The translations under genes were made by a program, and so were the position numbers. DNA of 6,690 nt from contig DKDP01000007.1 of NCBI GenBank assembly GCA_002449395.1, forward strand, positions 1-6,690, written 5' to 3'. Below, one piece after another: positions 1 through 5,877 of this stretch. Numbering within the stretch: the stretch's first letter is position 1; every line of letters starts with the position of its first letter. This DNA is from Ruminococcaceae bacterium UBA6845 (GTDB lineage: Bacteria > Bacillota > Clostridia > Oscillospirales > Acutalibacteraceae). The notes under the pieces were generated by a model. It was not told the DNA's origin, made no database searches, and saw nothing but the letters and a program-made list of their open reading frames with translations.

Positions 1-496
1 TTTCACTCTTACCCATTCCGCTCTCGCCCATTATCAGAACGCCCTCGCCGTAGACCTCGACAAAAACGCCGTGGCGGGTGATCCTCGGCGCAAGCTCAAC
101 GCTCAGATATGATATCAGCGTTGACATACAGCTTGATGTGCCGTCGGTCGTTTTGAGCAGTGCAACTCCGTATTTTTGAGCAAGCTCGATCGTGTCGTCG
201 TGATACTCCTGACCTCTTGTCAGAATTATCGCAACGGGCTTTTTCGAGAGAAGCCTCTTGACCTTTCGGAATCTCTCGTCGGGCTTGAATGAGTTAAGAT
301 ACTCAATCTCGGAAACGCCCATAATCTGGATTCTGTCGGGATCAAAATACTTGGTAAATCCCGAAAGCATAAGACCGGGACGGTTAATTTCCAACGAAGA
401 AACCAATATTTCCGAGGTGTCGACCGGGGTATATTCAATGTCCAAGCCGATAACTTCAATGATCTTTTTAAGTGATATGGTATATTTTGCAGCCAT
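1..496 (-). CDS. hprK: HPr kinase/phosphorylase, N-terminal part (cut by window edge)
   Basis: Bifunctional enzyme that phosphorylates, and by phosphorolysis dephosphorylates, Ser46 of HPr, the phosphocarrier of the sugar phosphotransferase system; in Firmicutes HPr-Ser-P drives CcpA-dependent catabolite repression. Visible here are the first 165 residues of a protein usually about 300-320 aa long. Residues 1 to about 130 match the N-terminal MurF-like domain. The kinase domain then begins with the conserved His-Gly at 142-143 (the general acid/base His region) and the P-loop GESGMGKS at 157-164. The rest, including the HprK signature loop, lies beyond base 1. The start is ATG at 496-494, preceded by GGAGTG at a suitable distance, and the protein opens MAAKYTISLKKI. 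A near-consensus promoter lies just upstream and the preceding gene has its own terminator, so hprK probably starts its own transcript. Identity is seen directly from motif and order; function is known for the family. Confidence 0.95.
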   Translation of the reverse strand, partial: MAAKYTISLKKIIEVIGLDIEYTPVDTSEILVSSLEINRPGLMLSGFTKYFDPDRIQIMGVSEIEYLNSFKPDERFRKVKRLLSKKPVAIILTRGQEYHDDTIELAQKYGVALLKTTDGTSSCMSTLISYLSVELAPRITRHGVFVEVYGEGVLIMGESGMGKSE

Positions 497-501
497 CAAA
501 T

Positions 502-507
502 CACTCC
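502..507 (-). promoter_or_regulatory. Ribosome binding site of hprK
   Basis: Minus-strand GGAGTG ends 5 nt before the ATG at 496-494. It supports that codon as the start of hprK, which otherwise has no upstream homology to fix it. Confidence 0.7.
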
Positions 508-536
508 GTTAAACATATTTGAACCATACATTGTTT

Positions 537-565
537 ATTATACAATATTTATCCCGATCTTCCAA
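537..565 (-). promoter_or_regulatory. Sigma-A-type promoter of hprK
   Basis: On the minus strand, TTGGAA (560-565) and a perfect TATAAT (537-542) are separated by 17 nt, the ideal spacing. The -35 box matches 4 of 6 consensus bases. Transcription would begin near base 530 and leave a leader of roughly 33 nt before the hprK start. The promoter lies just downstream of the terminator of the preceding gene, which fits a separate hprK transcript. Prediction from sequence only. Confidence 0.75.
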
Positions 566-584
566 TAGTTTTTTTAAATTTTTT

Positions 585-617
585 GAAAAAGAAAAGCGCC
601 GGTGTTCCCGACGCTTT
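585..617 (-). terminator. Intrinsic terminator after the 180-aa membrane protein gene
   Basis: Bases 593-617 form a stem of 10 pairs with one C-A mismatch (arms AAAGCG..CGG and its complement) and a short loop. The stop codon of the 180-aa gene is only 3 nt before it. Read on the minus strand, the hairpin is followed by TCTTTTTC, a slightly interrupted U-tract. On the plus strand no U-tract follows, so the terminator acts in the minus direction only. Confidence 0.75.
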
Positions 618-620
618 ATA

Positions 621-1163
621 TCATCCGTTATGAATATCATAAAAGATATATTCAATTATTCTGTTGAGAACGCCGTTCAGCTTGAGCCAGACGTTGCCGA
701 AATCGAAAACCACCAGCGATAACACGGCGATCGAAATAATAAGGTACGGTATATACAGCCATCTGTTTTTTCTCAGAATGACGAGCGTGTGCCACGAGAC
801 TAAAAGAAAGCCTGAGAACACAACGGCAAGTGCGCCTATTTTTGCGGGAAAAGGTATCGGATGCGGAAAAAGCTCGACCGCAAATACGATATCAATAAGC
901 AAAAGCGCCAATATCATTACAATGGAGCTGACAACACCGATTGTATAAGAAAGATGCTGTCCGTAGGTGGATTTTATTTTCAAGTCCGACGGTGTATTCC
1001 GAATGGGACTTGTTCTTTTTATATTCTTCTTAGGTTCAAATCGGCTGCATATGCGTTCGGGCATCGACAGGTTGTGATGATACAGCTTACAATAACCGTT
1101 TTCGCTCAGCCCGGATGAAAAATATTCGCAATCTTTGCAAACGGCTTTATTTTCTTCAGCCAT
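621..1163 (-). CDS. Unrecognised membrane protein with four N-terminal cysteines
   Basis: 180 aa, not recognised as a named family. Residues 1-45 hold four cysteines at 9, 12, 25 and 39 (Cys-x2-Cys-x12-Cys-x13-Cys) in a segment rich in aromatic and charged residues. This layout could bind zinc or an iron-sulfur cluster; similar short Cys-rich N-termini (CxxC..YCKL..C..FEP) occur in uncharacterised Firmicute proteins, a statement from memory. A basic linker (44-70) follows, then three hydrophobic segments at about 73-97, 107-130 and 135-157, and a short amphipathic tail. There is no signal peptide, so the Cys domain would precede the first membrane span, probably on the cytosolic side since the linker is Lys/Arg-rich. 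The start ATG at 1163-1161 has GGAAGTGAG upstream. The gene stands alone between two terminators with its own promoters. Function is unknown. Confidence 0.8.
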   Translation of the reverse strand: MAEENKAVCKDCEYFSSGLSENGYCKLYHHNLSMPERICSRFEPKKNIKRTSPIRNTPSDLKIKSTYGQHLSYTIGVVSSIVMILALLLIDIVFAVELFPHPIPFPAKIGALAVVFSGFLLVSWHTLVILRKNRWLYIPYLIISIAVLSLVVFDFGNVWLKLNGVLNRIIEYIFYDIHNG

Positions 1164-1193
1164 AAACTCACTTCCGTTATTTTTCTTGTTTCA

Positions 1194-1222
1194 ATATTAA
1201 CACACCGATTTTTGTTTGTCAA
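1194..1222 (-). promoter_or_regulatory. Proximal promoter of the 180-aa membrane protein gene
   Basis: Minus-strand TTGACA (1217-1222, perfect -35) and TAATAT (1194-1199, 4 of 6 for the -10) lie 17 nt apart. The transcript would start near base 1187, about 24 nt before the ATG. The -35 box lies in one arm of an inverted repeat (1217-1237 with 1302-1320), so a DNA-binding regulator could control it. Prediction only. Confidence 0.6.
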
Positions 1223-1320
1223 ATTTACAGAACAATTTCATCACAATATATATGTTATTTCGACAATACATTATACATTTTGTGGTAAATCACAGCAATA
1301 TAATTGTTGCAAATTTGACA
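1217..1320. repeat. Imperfect inverted repeat in the promoter region, arms 1217-1237 and 1302-1320
   Basis: The left arm begins TGTCAAATTT and ends AACAATT. The right arm, read on the minus strand, begins TGTCAAATTT and also ends AACAATT, differing only in two or three central bases. About 64 nt separate the arms, too far for a simple terminator hairpin. The left arm contains the -35 box of the proximal promoter. It could be a paired operator that allows looping, or the remains of a small mobile repeat. No downstream gene on the plus strand suggests divergent transcription. Confidence 0.5.
1270..1298 (-). promoter_or_regulatory. Distal candidate promoter of the 180-aa gene with a palindrome in its spacer
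   Basis: Minus-strand TTGCTG (1293-1298, 3 of 6) and a perfect TATAAT (1270-1275) are 17 nt apart. The spacer overlaps the palindrome TGTGGTAAATCACA (1281-1294), whose arms TGTG/CACA are perfect and which sits where a repressor would block polymerase. The -35 is weak, so this promoter is less certain than the proximal one. Confidence 0.4.
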
Positions 1321-1343
1321 TTTTTCGACTTAGTCGTTCGCCG

Positions 1344-1381
1344 AATTTTAAAAAAGCGGAAACCGTAAAAACGATTTCCGC
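1344..1381 (-). terminator. Strong intrinsic terminator of the VOR-ilvE operon
   Basis: On the minus strand GCGGAAATCG (1372-1381) pairs with CGGTTTCCGC (1356-1365) as a 10-bp stem with one G-T pair and a 6-nt loop. A run of six T plus AAAA follows directly. It begins 22 nt after the ilvE stop codon. This is a textbook Rho-independent terminator and marks the end of the seven-gene operon. Confidence 0.93.
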
Positions 1382-1403
1382 CTCTTGTTTTGCGATGTGA
1401 AAT

Positions 1404-2483
1404 TTATGCTTTTACCTTGTATGTCCAGCCCATATCGTCCTCGACGTGACCTGTCTGCATACCGTAAAGTGTATCGTAGAGCTTCTGGGCGATCGGACCT
1501 ACATTGCCGTCCGCAACCTTGTAGTCCTGACCCATATAGTAAAGAGTTCCGATCGGAGAGATAACGGCGGCAGTACCGCTTGCGAATACCTCCTTGAGGG
1601 TGCCTGCCTTTGAAGCGGCACATACATCGTCGATCGAAAGACGTCTCTCGGAAACCTTTACTCCCCACTTCTTGAGAAGCTCGATAACGGACTTTCTTGT
1701 GATACCGGGAAGAATCGTACCCATAAGCGGAGCGGTGATAACCTCATCGCCGATTACGAAAAATGCGTTTGAAGTACCGATCTCCTCAACATACTTATGC
1801 TCTGCCGCATCAAGCCACAGAACGTCCTTGCAGTCGTGCTCCATAGCCTTAGCGGATGCTTTCATACCGCCTGCATAGTTGCCGCCGCACTTTGCGAAGC
1901 CTGTGCCGCCGACAGCCGCACGGATAAACTCGTCCTCAACATAAATTCTTGTTGTGTGAAGTCCGCCGTCGTTTGCCGCATAGTATGAGCCAACCGGGCA
2001 AAGAATGATGATAAAGCGATAATGCTTTGCGGGAAGAACGCTGAATGAAACCTCATCGCCGAAGATGAACGGTCTGATGTAAAGAGCTGTGCCCGGCTCA
2101 GAGGGAACCCAATCCTTATCGACTGCGATAAGCTGATTGATAGCGTCAAAGAAAATATCCTTATCCATATGAGGGATACACATACGGTCATTGGTTCTGT
2201 TCATACGCTCGAAGTTCTGGTCGGGTCTGAAAAGCTGAATGTCGCCCGACGGAGTTTTGTATGCTTTCATACCCTCGAACATCATCTGGGCATAGTGGAG
2301 CACACAGGATGCAGGCTCAATGGCGATCGGCTCGTGCGGAACAATTCTTCCGTCGTGCCAGCCCTGACCCTCGTCATAGTCGATCATAAACATATGATCT
2401 GTGAAATACTTACCGAAGCCGAGCTTCTTCTGATCCGGCTTCTCCTTTGGATGTGTAGTTCTTGTTACGGGAAATGTATACAT
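1404..2483 (-). CDS. ilvE: Branched-chain amino acid aminotransferase
   Basis: PLP-dependent fold-type IV transaminase that interconverts valine, leucine and isoleucine with 2-oxoisovalerate, 2-oxoisocaproate and 2-oxo-3-methylvalerate, normally with 2-oxoglutarate/glutamate; cytosolic. The 359-aa length and motifs match the longer BCAT class of Bacillus and eukaryotes rather than the ~309-aa E. coli form. Visible are the FEGMKAY motif (70-76), the FAKCGGNYAGG segment with the predicted PLP-binding lysine K198, VLWLDA..YVEEIGTSN (221-239) with the conserved Glu near 234, and the phosphate-binding SGTAAVISPIG (302-312). I place the start at 2483, not at an in-frame ATG 36 nt upstream, because AAAGGAG lies 8 nt before it and the family begins near here. 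It is the last gene of the operon, 25 nt after the amidase gene and just before the terminator. The neighbouring VorB-type oxidoreductase uses the same 2-oxoacids. Confidence 0.95.
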   Translation of the reverse strand: MYTFPVTRTTHPKEKPDQKKLGFGKYFTDHMFMIDYDEGQGWHDGRIVPHEPIAIEPASCVLHYAQMMFEGMKAYKTPSGDIQLFRPDQNFERMNRTNDRMCIPHMDKDIFFDAINQLIAVDKDWVPSEPGTALYIRPFIFGDEVSFSVLPAKHYRFIIILCPVGSYYAANDGGLHTTRIYVEDEFIRAAVGGTGFAKCGGNYAGGMKASAKAMEHDCKDVLWLDAAEHKYVEEIGTSNAFFVIGDEVITAPLMGTILPGITRKSVIELLKKWGVKVSERRLSIDDVCAASKAGTLKEVFASGTAAVISPIGTLYYMGQDYKVADGNVGPIAQKLYDTLYGMQTGHVEDDMGWTYKVKA

Positions 2484-2491
2484 TTCTGTCG

Positions 2492-2498
2492 CTCCTTT
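2492..2498 (-). promoter_or_regulatory. Ribosome binding site that fixes the ilvE start
   Basis: Minus-strand AAAGGAG stands 8 nt before ATG 2483-2481. The longer reading from 2519 would place this site inside the coding region and has no comparable site of its own, so the shorter 359-aa protein is preferred. Confidence 0.85.
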
Positions 2499-2508
2499 CA
2501 AAGCAATA

Positions 2509-3315
2509 TTATAATTCATAGAGATCGGGTTTTCTGTCGTTGAAAACGTTGATCGAATTTCTGATATCCTTAATTATGCCGAAGTCGCAGTCGGCTGTTA
2601 TAACCTCCTGCTCCTCGCCTGCCTTAGAGAGCACCTCGCCCCACGGGTCGATTATCTGCGAATGGCCGCCGAAAACGGCGTCGGGAGTTTTGCCGCAGGA
2701 ATTACAGCAGACAACGAACATCTGATTTTCAATCGCCCTCGCCCTTGTGAGCGTAACGATGTGGGAGGTTCTGACAAGCGGCCACTGCGAAACCATAAAG
2801 AGCATATCAATGCCCCTGAGCGCAAGGCTTCTGACAAGCTCGCAGAATCGGATATCGTAGCAGATGACAATTCCGCACCTGTGTCCGTCAAGCTCAAAGG
2901 TCACAAGATTCTTGCCGAAGCTGAAAAACCTGTGCTCGTCCATCGGGGTAAAGAGGTGCGTCTTGTCATATTCGGCAACGACCTCACCCTCACGGCTGAA
3001 AACAAACGCCGTGTTGTAAATTCCGCCGTTCTTCTCGTTGGCAATACTGCCTGCAACGATGTTGACGTTAAGCTCCTTTGCCAATACGGAGAAGGTCTTT
3101 TTCGCCCTATCGCCGTCCCTGTCGCAATAGCTTGCGAGGTTCTCCTTGGGATAGAAGCCCGTTGTCCACGTTTCGGGAAGAACAACAACGTCGGATTTTT
3201 CTTTTTCAACAGTCTCCCTTATCAGCCTGAGAGCCTCGGCATAGTTATATTCAACGTCGCCGAGCTTCATATCAAGCTGAATACAGGAAACTCTCATCTT
3301 ATTATTCATAGTCAT
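2509..3315 (-). CDS. Nitrilase-superfamily carbon-nitrogen hydrolase, omega-amidase-like
   Basis: Cytosolic amidase of the nitrilase superfamily, 268 aa, a typical length. The catalytic Glu-Lys-Cys triad is visible: E48 in VVLPETW, K118 in YDKTHLF and C152 in VICYDIRF; a further conserved Glu (E127) sits in MDEHRFF. The YDKxHLF..DEH stretch and the QWP...H..L..ARAIENQ segment (177-198) resemble the YafV/MtnU/Nit2 branch, which hydrolyses 2-oxoglutaramate or 2-oxosuccinamate to the dicarboxylic 2-oxoacid and ammonia. Omega-amidases are known to act with transaminases that use glutamine, and ilvE follows 25 nt downstream, so that role is a reasonable inference; another short-chain amide is not excluded. 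The start is uncertain: ATG at 3315 has AAGGCAGG upstream and overlaps the gamma-subunit gene by 14 nt, while in-frame ATGs at 3309 and 3297 are alternatives (the latter gives MRVSCIQLD, the usual family N-terminus, but no clear ribosome site). Confidence 0.88.
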   Translation of the reverse strand: MTMNNKMRVSCIQLDMKLGDVEYNYAEALRLIRETVEKEKSDVVVLPETWTTGFYPKENLASYCDRDGDRAKKTFSVLAKELNVNIVAGSIANEKNGGIYNTAFVFSREGEVVAEYDKTHLFTPMDEHRFFSFGKNLVTFELDGHRCGIVICYDIRFCELVRSLALRGIDMLFMVSQWPLVRTSHIVTLTRARAIENQMFVVCCNSCGKTPDAVFGGHSQIIDPWGEVLSKAGEEQEVITADCDFGIIKDIRNSINVFNDRKPDLYEL

Positions 3316-3841
3316 AGCCTGCCTTGACAGCTCCCTTGTTTACATCAAGGAGATCAAGGTGACGGGCGGAAACGACCTTTTTGAGGGCGTCGTCGGTGTA
3401 ATCAATCGAGAACTGCGGCACCTCTTTAAGGATTTTACCGGTGATAATCATATTTGCAAGAGTCGGTGTTCCGTTATCGTTCGCCATCTTGGTTGCAGGT
3501 ATATAATATACGTCTACATCGGTTCTGTCAACCTTTTTGTCAATCATTGTAGAATCGACAAAAATCTTTCCACCGCTGACCACTTCGTTTTCATATTTTT
3601 CAAGTGACGGAAGATTCATTGCAACAAGTACGTCGGGCTTGTCAACGATCGGAGAGCCTATCGGCTCGTCGCTGATGATTACGGAGCAGTTAGCCGTGCC
3701 GCCTCTCATTTCGGGACCGTAGGACGGGAGCCAGCTTACCTGCTTGCCCTCGATAAGTCCTTTATATGCAAGGAATTTGCCTGCGAACAGAATACCCTGT
3801 CCGCCGAAGCCTGCGAATAACATTCTGCAAGTGCTGCTCAT
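3302..3841 (-). CDS. 2-oxoacid:ferredoxin oxidoreductase, gamma subunit
   Basis: Gamma (catalytic-domain) subunit of the heterotetrameric KOR/VOR type 2-oxoacid oxidoreductase, which helps bind CoA and contacts the alpha/beta core. The length of 179 aa is normal. Recognisable are the N-terminal GFGGQG (11-16) and the conserved SYGPEMRGGTANCSVIISD stretch (40-58), followed by a hydrophobic-core Rossmann-like segment (VLVAMN, IFVDSTMI). It has no iron-sulfur cysteine motif, as expected, because the FeS centres lie in the delta and beta subunits. The start ATG overlaps the stop of the beta gene as ATGA, and AAAGGAGG lies inside the end of that gene, so translation is probably coupled. It would be named vorC or korC depending on substrate. 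Confidence 0.93.
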   Translation of the reverse strand: MSSTCRMLFAGFGGQGILFAGKFLAYKGLIEGKQVSWLPSYGPEMRGGTANCSVIISDEPIGSPIVDKPDVLVAMNLPSLEKYENEVVSGGKIFVDSTMIDKKVDRTDVDVYYIPATKMANDNGTPTLANMIITGKILKEVPQFSIDYTDDALKKVVSARHLDLLDVNKGAVKAGYDYE

Positions 3842-4593
3842 TTTTCTTCCTCCTTTGCATAGATATCTTTGTAAACACCGAGAGGATAATAAGGAATCAT
3901 ATTCTCCTCTGCCCAGTCAAGAGCCTTCTGAGGAGTCATACCCCAGTTTGTCGGGCAGGTTGAAATAACCTCAACGAGCGAGAAGCCCTTGCCCTCTATC
4001 TGATTCTTGAAAGCCTTTTTGATAGCTTTCTTTGCATTCTTGACGTTCTTAACGTTGTTGACTGCAACTCTCTCAAGATAAGCCGCACCGTCAACGTTTG
4101 AAAGAAGCTCGCATACCTTAACGGGATAGCCGACGGTGTTGACGTCTCTGCCGTAGGGGGAGGTCTGAGTAACCTGACCCGGAAGAGTTGTCGGAGCCAT
4201 CTGACCGCCTGTCATACCGTAGATAGCGTTGTTGACGAAGATAACCGTGATGTTTTCACGTCTTGCGGCGGCGTGAACCGTTTCGGCAGTACCGATAGCG
4301 GCAAGGTCACCGTCGCCCTGATATGTAAATACGATCTTTGACGGATCGCTTCTCTTGACGCCCGTTGCAACGGCGGGAGCACGGCCGTGTGCCGCCTGAA
4401 CAAAGTCGCAGGTGAAGTAATTATATGCCATAACGGAGCAGCCGACCGATGCGACGCCGATTGTATCGCCCTCAATTCCGAGCTCGTCAATTACCTCGGC
4501 AACAAGACGGTGAATAATACCGTGAGTACAGCCGGGACAATAGTGAAGCGTTGCGTCTGTCAATGATTTCGGTTTTTCAAATACAACTGACAT
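3838..4593 (-). CDS. 2-oxoacid:ferredoxin oxidoreductase, beta subunit (TPP-binding)
   Basis: Beta subunit that holds thiamine pyrophosphate and the proximal [4Fe-4S] cluster. With alpha, gamma and delta it catalyses 2-oxoacid + CoA + oxidised ferredoxin = acyl-CoA + CO2 + reduced ferredoxin. The 251-aa length fits KOR/VOR. The TPP site is visible as GDGD at 93-96 through NN at 121-122, followed by IYGMTGGQ (124-131). Cysteines 19 and 22 (CPGC), 52 (GCS) and 213 (CPTNW) are in the positions that ligate the cluster in this family; this assignment is from family knowledge. The start ATG at 4593 shares one base with the alpha stop codon (TAATG) and has GGAGGTG upstream. The substrate cannot be read from this subunit alone. 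Confidence 0.95.
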   Translation of the reverse strand: MSVVFEKPKSLTDATLHYCPGCTHGIIHRLVAEVIDELGIEGDTIGVASVGCSVMAYNYFTCDFVQAAHGRAPAVATGVKRSDPSKIVFTYQGDGDLAAIGTAETVHAAARRENITVIFVNNAIYGMTGGQMAPTTLPGQVTQTSPYGRDVNTVGYPVKVCELLSNVDGAAYLERVAVNNVKNVKNAKKAIKKAFKNQIEGKGFSLVEVISTCPTNWGMTPQKALDWAEENMIPYYPLGVYKDIYAKEEEK

Positions 4594-5651
4594 TATTCTG
4601 CACCTCCGTTAGTCATAATTGCCGAAAGAACATCCTCCGGAGTCGGAATCATACCGCCGACACGGTTACAAAGCGAAACGGGTCTCTTGCAGTCGATTGC
4701 AAGTTTTACATCGTCGATCATCTGACCCATATTCATTTCAACTGTGATAAATCTCTTGCACTTCTCGGCTGCGGCCTTAAGCGGCTTTGTCGGGAACGGC
4801 CAGAGTGTGATCGGTCTGATCATACCGACCTTGACGCCTCTCTTGCGGGCCTCGTTGACCGCATTCTTCGCAACACGGGCAGTGATGCCGAACGCAACGA
4901 CGCAAACCTCTGCGTCATCCATAAGATATTCCTCGTACATCGTCTCGTTTTCTTCGATCGTCTTGTACTTCTGATATCTCTCAAAGTTCTTTATTTCAAG
5001 CTCCTCGGGTTTGAGGTAAAGCGAATTGACAATGTTGTGCTCTCTCTCGCACTTTGTACCTGTGAGCGCCCACGGTTTTTCAACCGGAGTGACCTCGGCA
5101 ACGTCGAGAGAAACAGGCTCCATCATCTGACCCATAGTGCCGTCGGCAAGGATCATTGCGACCATTCTGTACTTATCTGCAAGCTCAAAGCCCTTGACCG
5201 TGAGGCTTGCCATTTCCTGAACGGATGCCGGAGCAAGGACGATATTGTGGTAATCGCCGTGTCCGCCGCCCTTTGTGGACTGCCAGTAGTCGGACTGTGA
5301 GGGCTGGATTCCGCCGAGTCCCGGACCGCCGCGCTGAACGTTGACGACGAGTGCGGGAAGGTCACAGCCTGCGAGATATGAAATACCCTCGCTCTTAAGC
5401 GAAACTCCCGGGCTTGAAGAAGAGGTCATAACTCTCTTGCCTGTTGATGAAACGCCGATAACCATATTGATAGCGGCAATTTCGCTCTCCGCCTGGAGGA
5501 ACGTTCCGCCGATCTTCGGCATACGCTTTGACATATAAGCGGCAACCTCTGTCTGCGGAGTTATGGGATAACCGAAGTAATGGCGGCAGCCTGCTCTGAT
5601 AGCGGCCTCGGCGATCGCTTCGTTACCTTTCATTAAAACTTTATCTGACAT
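4593..5651 (-). CDS. vorB: 2-oxoacid:ferredoxin oxidoreductase, alpha subunit (VorB-like, 3-methyl-2-oxobutanoate)
   Basis: Alpha subunit, 352 aa, carrying the pyrimidine domain and the transketolase C-terminal-like domain. Visible are GYPITPQTE (27-35), QAESE (53-57), SSSSPG (77-82), RGGPGLGGIQPSQSD (107-121) and GGGHGD (128-133); the second domain starts near residue 247 with VCVVAFG and contains RPITLWPFP (279-287). The N-terminus MSDKVLMKGNEAIAEAAIRAG is the form I associate with clostridial subunits annotated as VorB, specific for 2-oxoisovalerate and related branched acids; specificity for 2-oxoglutarate cannot be excluded. I chose 5651 as start: GAGAGGTGA lies just upstream, and the longer reading from 5720 would extend into the ferredoxin gene without homology. 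The gap to that gene is 5 nt. The following ilvE supports a branched-chain substrate. Confidence 0.93.
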   Translation of the reverse strand: MSDKVLMKGNEAIAEAAIRAGCRHYFGYPITPQTEVAAYMSKRMPKIGGTFLQAESEIAAINMVIGVSSTGKRVMTSSSSPGVSLKSEGISYLAGCDLPALVVNVQRGGPGLGGIQPSQSDYWQSTKGGGHGDYHNIVLAPASVQEMASLTVKGFELADKYRMVAMILADGTMGQMMEPVSLDVAEVTPVEKPWALTGTKCEREHNIVNSLYLKPEELEIKNFERYQKYKTIEENETMYEEYLMDDAEVCVVAFGITARVAKNAVNEARKRGVKVGMIRPITLWPFPTKPLKAAAEKCKRFITVEMNMGQMIDDVKLAIDCKRPVSLCNRVGGMIPTPEDVLSAIMTNGGAE

Positions 5652-5656
5652 TTTCT

Positions 5657-5665
5657 TCACCTCTC
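5657..5665 (-). promoter_or_regulatory. Ribosome binding site that fixes the vorB start
   Basis: Minus-strand GAGAGGTGA, overlapping the stop codon of the ferredoxin subunit gene, ends 5 nt before ATG 5651-5649. It favours the 352-aa alpha subunit over a 375-aa reading that begins inside the upstream gene. Confidence 0.75.
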
Positions 5666-5863
5666 TACCGTAATCACGCAATCGGGACACATTGTAGCGC
5701 AAAAAGCGCAGCCTATACACTTTTCCTGATCAGTCACAACTGCGGGATGATGTCCCTTGTTGTTCAATGTCGTCTCTGACAGATGAACGATTCCCTTGGG
5801 ACAAGCGTTCACACACAGTCCACAGCCCTTGCAAAGGTCTGTTTTGAATGTTACTTTAGCCAT
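5657..5863 (-). CDS. 2-oxoacid:ferredoxin oxidoreductase, delta subunit (2x[4Fe-4S] ferredoxin)
   Basis: Small ferredoxin-like subunit of 68 aa that passes electrons between the catalytic core and free ferredoxin. Two complete CxxCxxCxxxCP motifs are visible: Cys 11, 14, 17, 21 and Cys 49, 52, 55, 59, each followed by Pro, the classic 2x[4Fe-4S] arrangement. An extra Cys at 62 is not needed for either cluster. AGGAGG stands 8 nt before the ATG at 5863 and overlaps the stop codon of the preceding ATPase gene. Placement directly before alpha, beta and gamma gives the D-A-B-C order seen in KOR/VOR operons and argues for a dedicated subunit (vorD/korD) rather than a stand-alone ferredoxin. Confidence 0.93.
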   Translation of the reverse strand: MAKVTFKTDLCKGCGLCVNACPKGIVHLSETTLNNKGHHPAVVTDQEKCIGCAFCATMCPDCVITVER

Positions 5864-5871
5864 TTGACATT

Positions 5872-5877
5872 CCTCCT
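5872..5877 (-). promoter_or_regulatory. Ribosome binding site of the ferredoxin subunit
   Basis: Minus-strand AGGAGG, a perfect Shine-Dalgarno core, lies 8 nt before ATG 5863-5861 and overlaps the TAG stop of the upstream P-loop NTPase gene. This suggests the two are translated from one mRNA. Confidence 0.8.

Noticed and set aside
1326..1336. 11-nt palindrome CGACTTAGTCG
   Set aside because: It is short with a 1-nt centre, just beyond the operon terminator, and shows no relation to either promoter; likely chance.
1315..1343. Plus-strand promoter beginning with TTGACA at 1315-1320
   Set aside because: No -10 hexamer is present at 16-18 nt downstream and no plus-strand gene follows.
2484..2519. 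12-residue N-terminal extension of ilvE
   Set aside because: A strong AAAGGAG site lies 8 nt before the internal ATG and would be part of the coding region in the longer reading.
2662..3327. Plus-strand open frame of 221 codons opposite the amidase gene
   Set aside because: Antisense shadow: it has no motif or Shine-Dalgarno site, whereas the minus strand encodes an intact Glu-Lys-Cys nitrilase-type triad.
4551..5300. Long plus-strand open frame of 249 codons opposite vorB
   Set aside because: It is the antisense shadow of the alpha-subunit gene, rich in Cys/His/Leu/Arg with no recognisable domain or ribosome site; the minus-strand frame has full family motifs.
5652..5720. 23-residue N-terminal extension of the alpha subunit
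   Set aside because: It lies wholly within the ferredoxin subunit gene, has no family similarity, and a good ribosome site marks the ATG at 5651.
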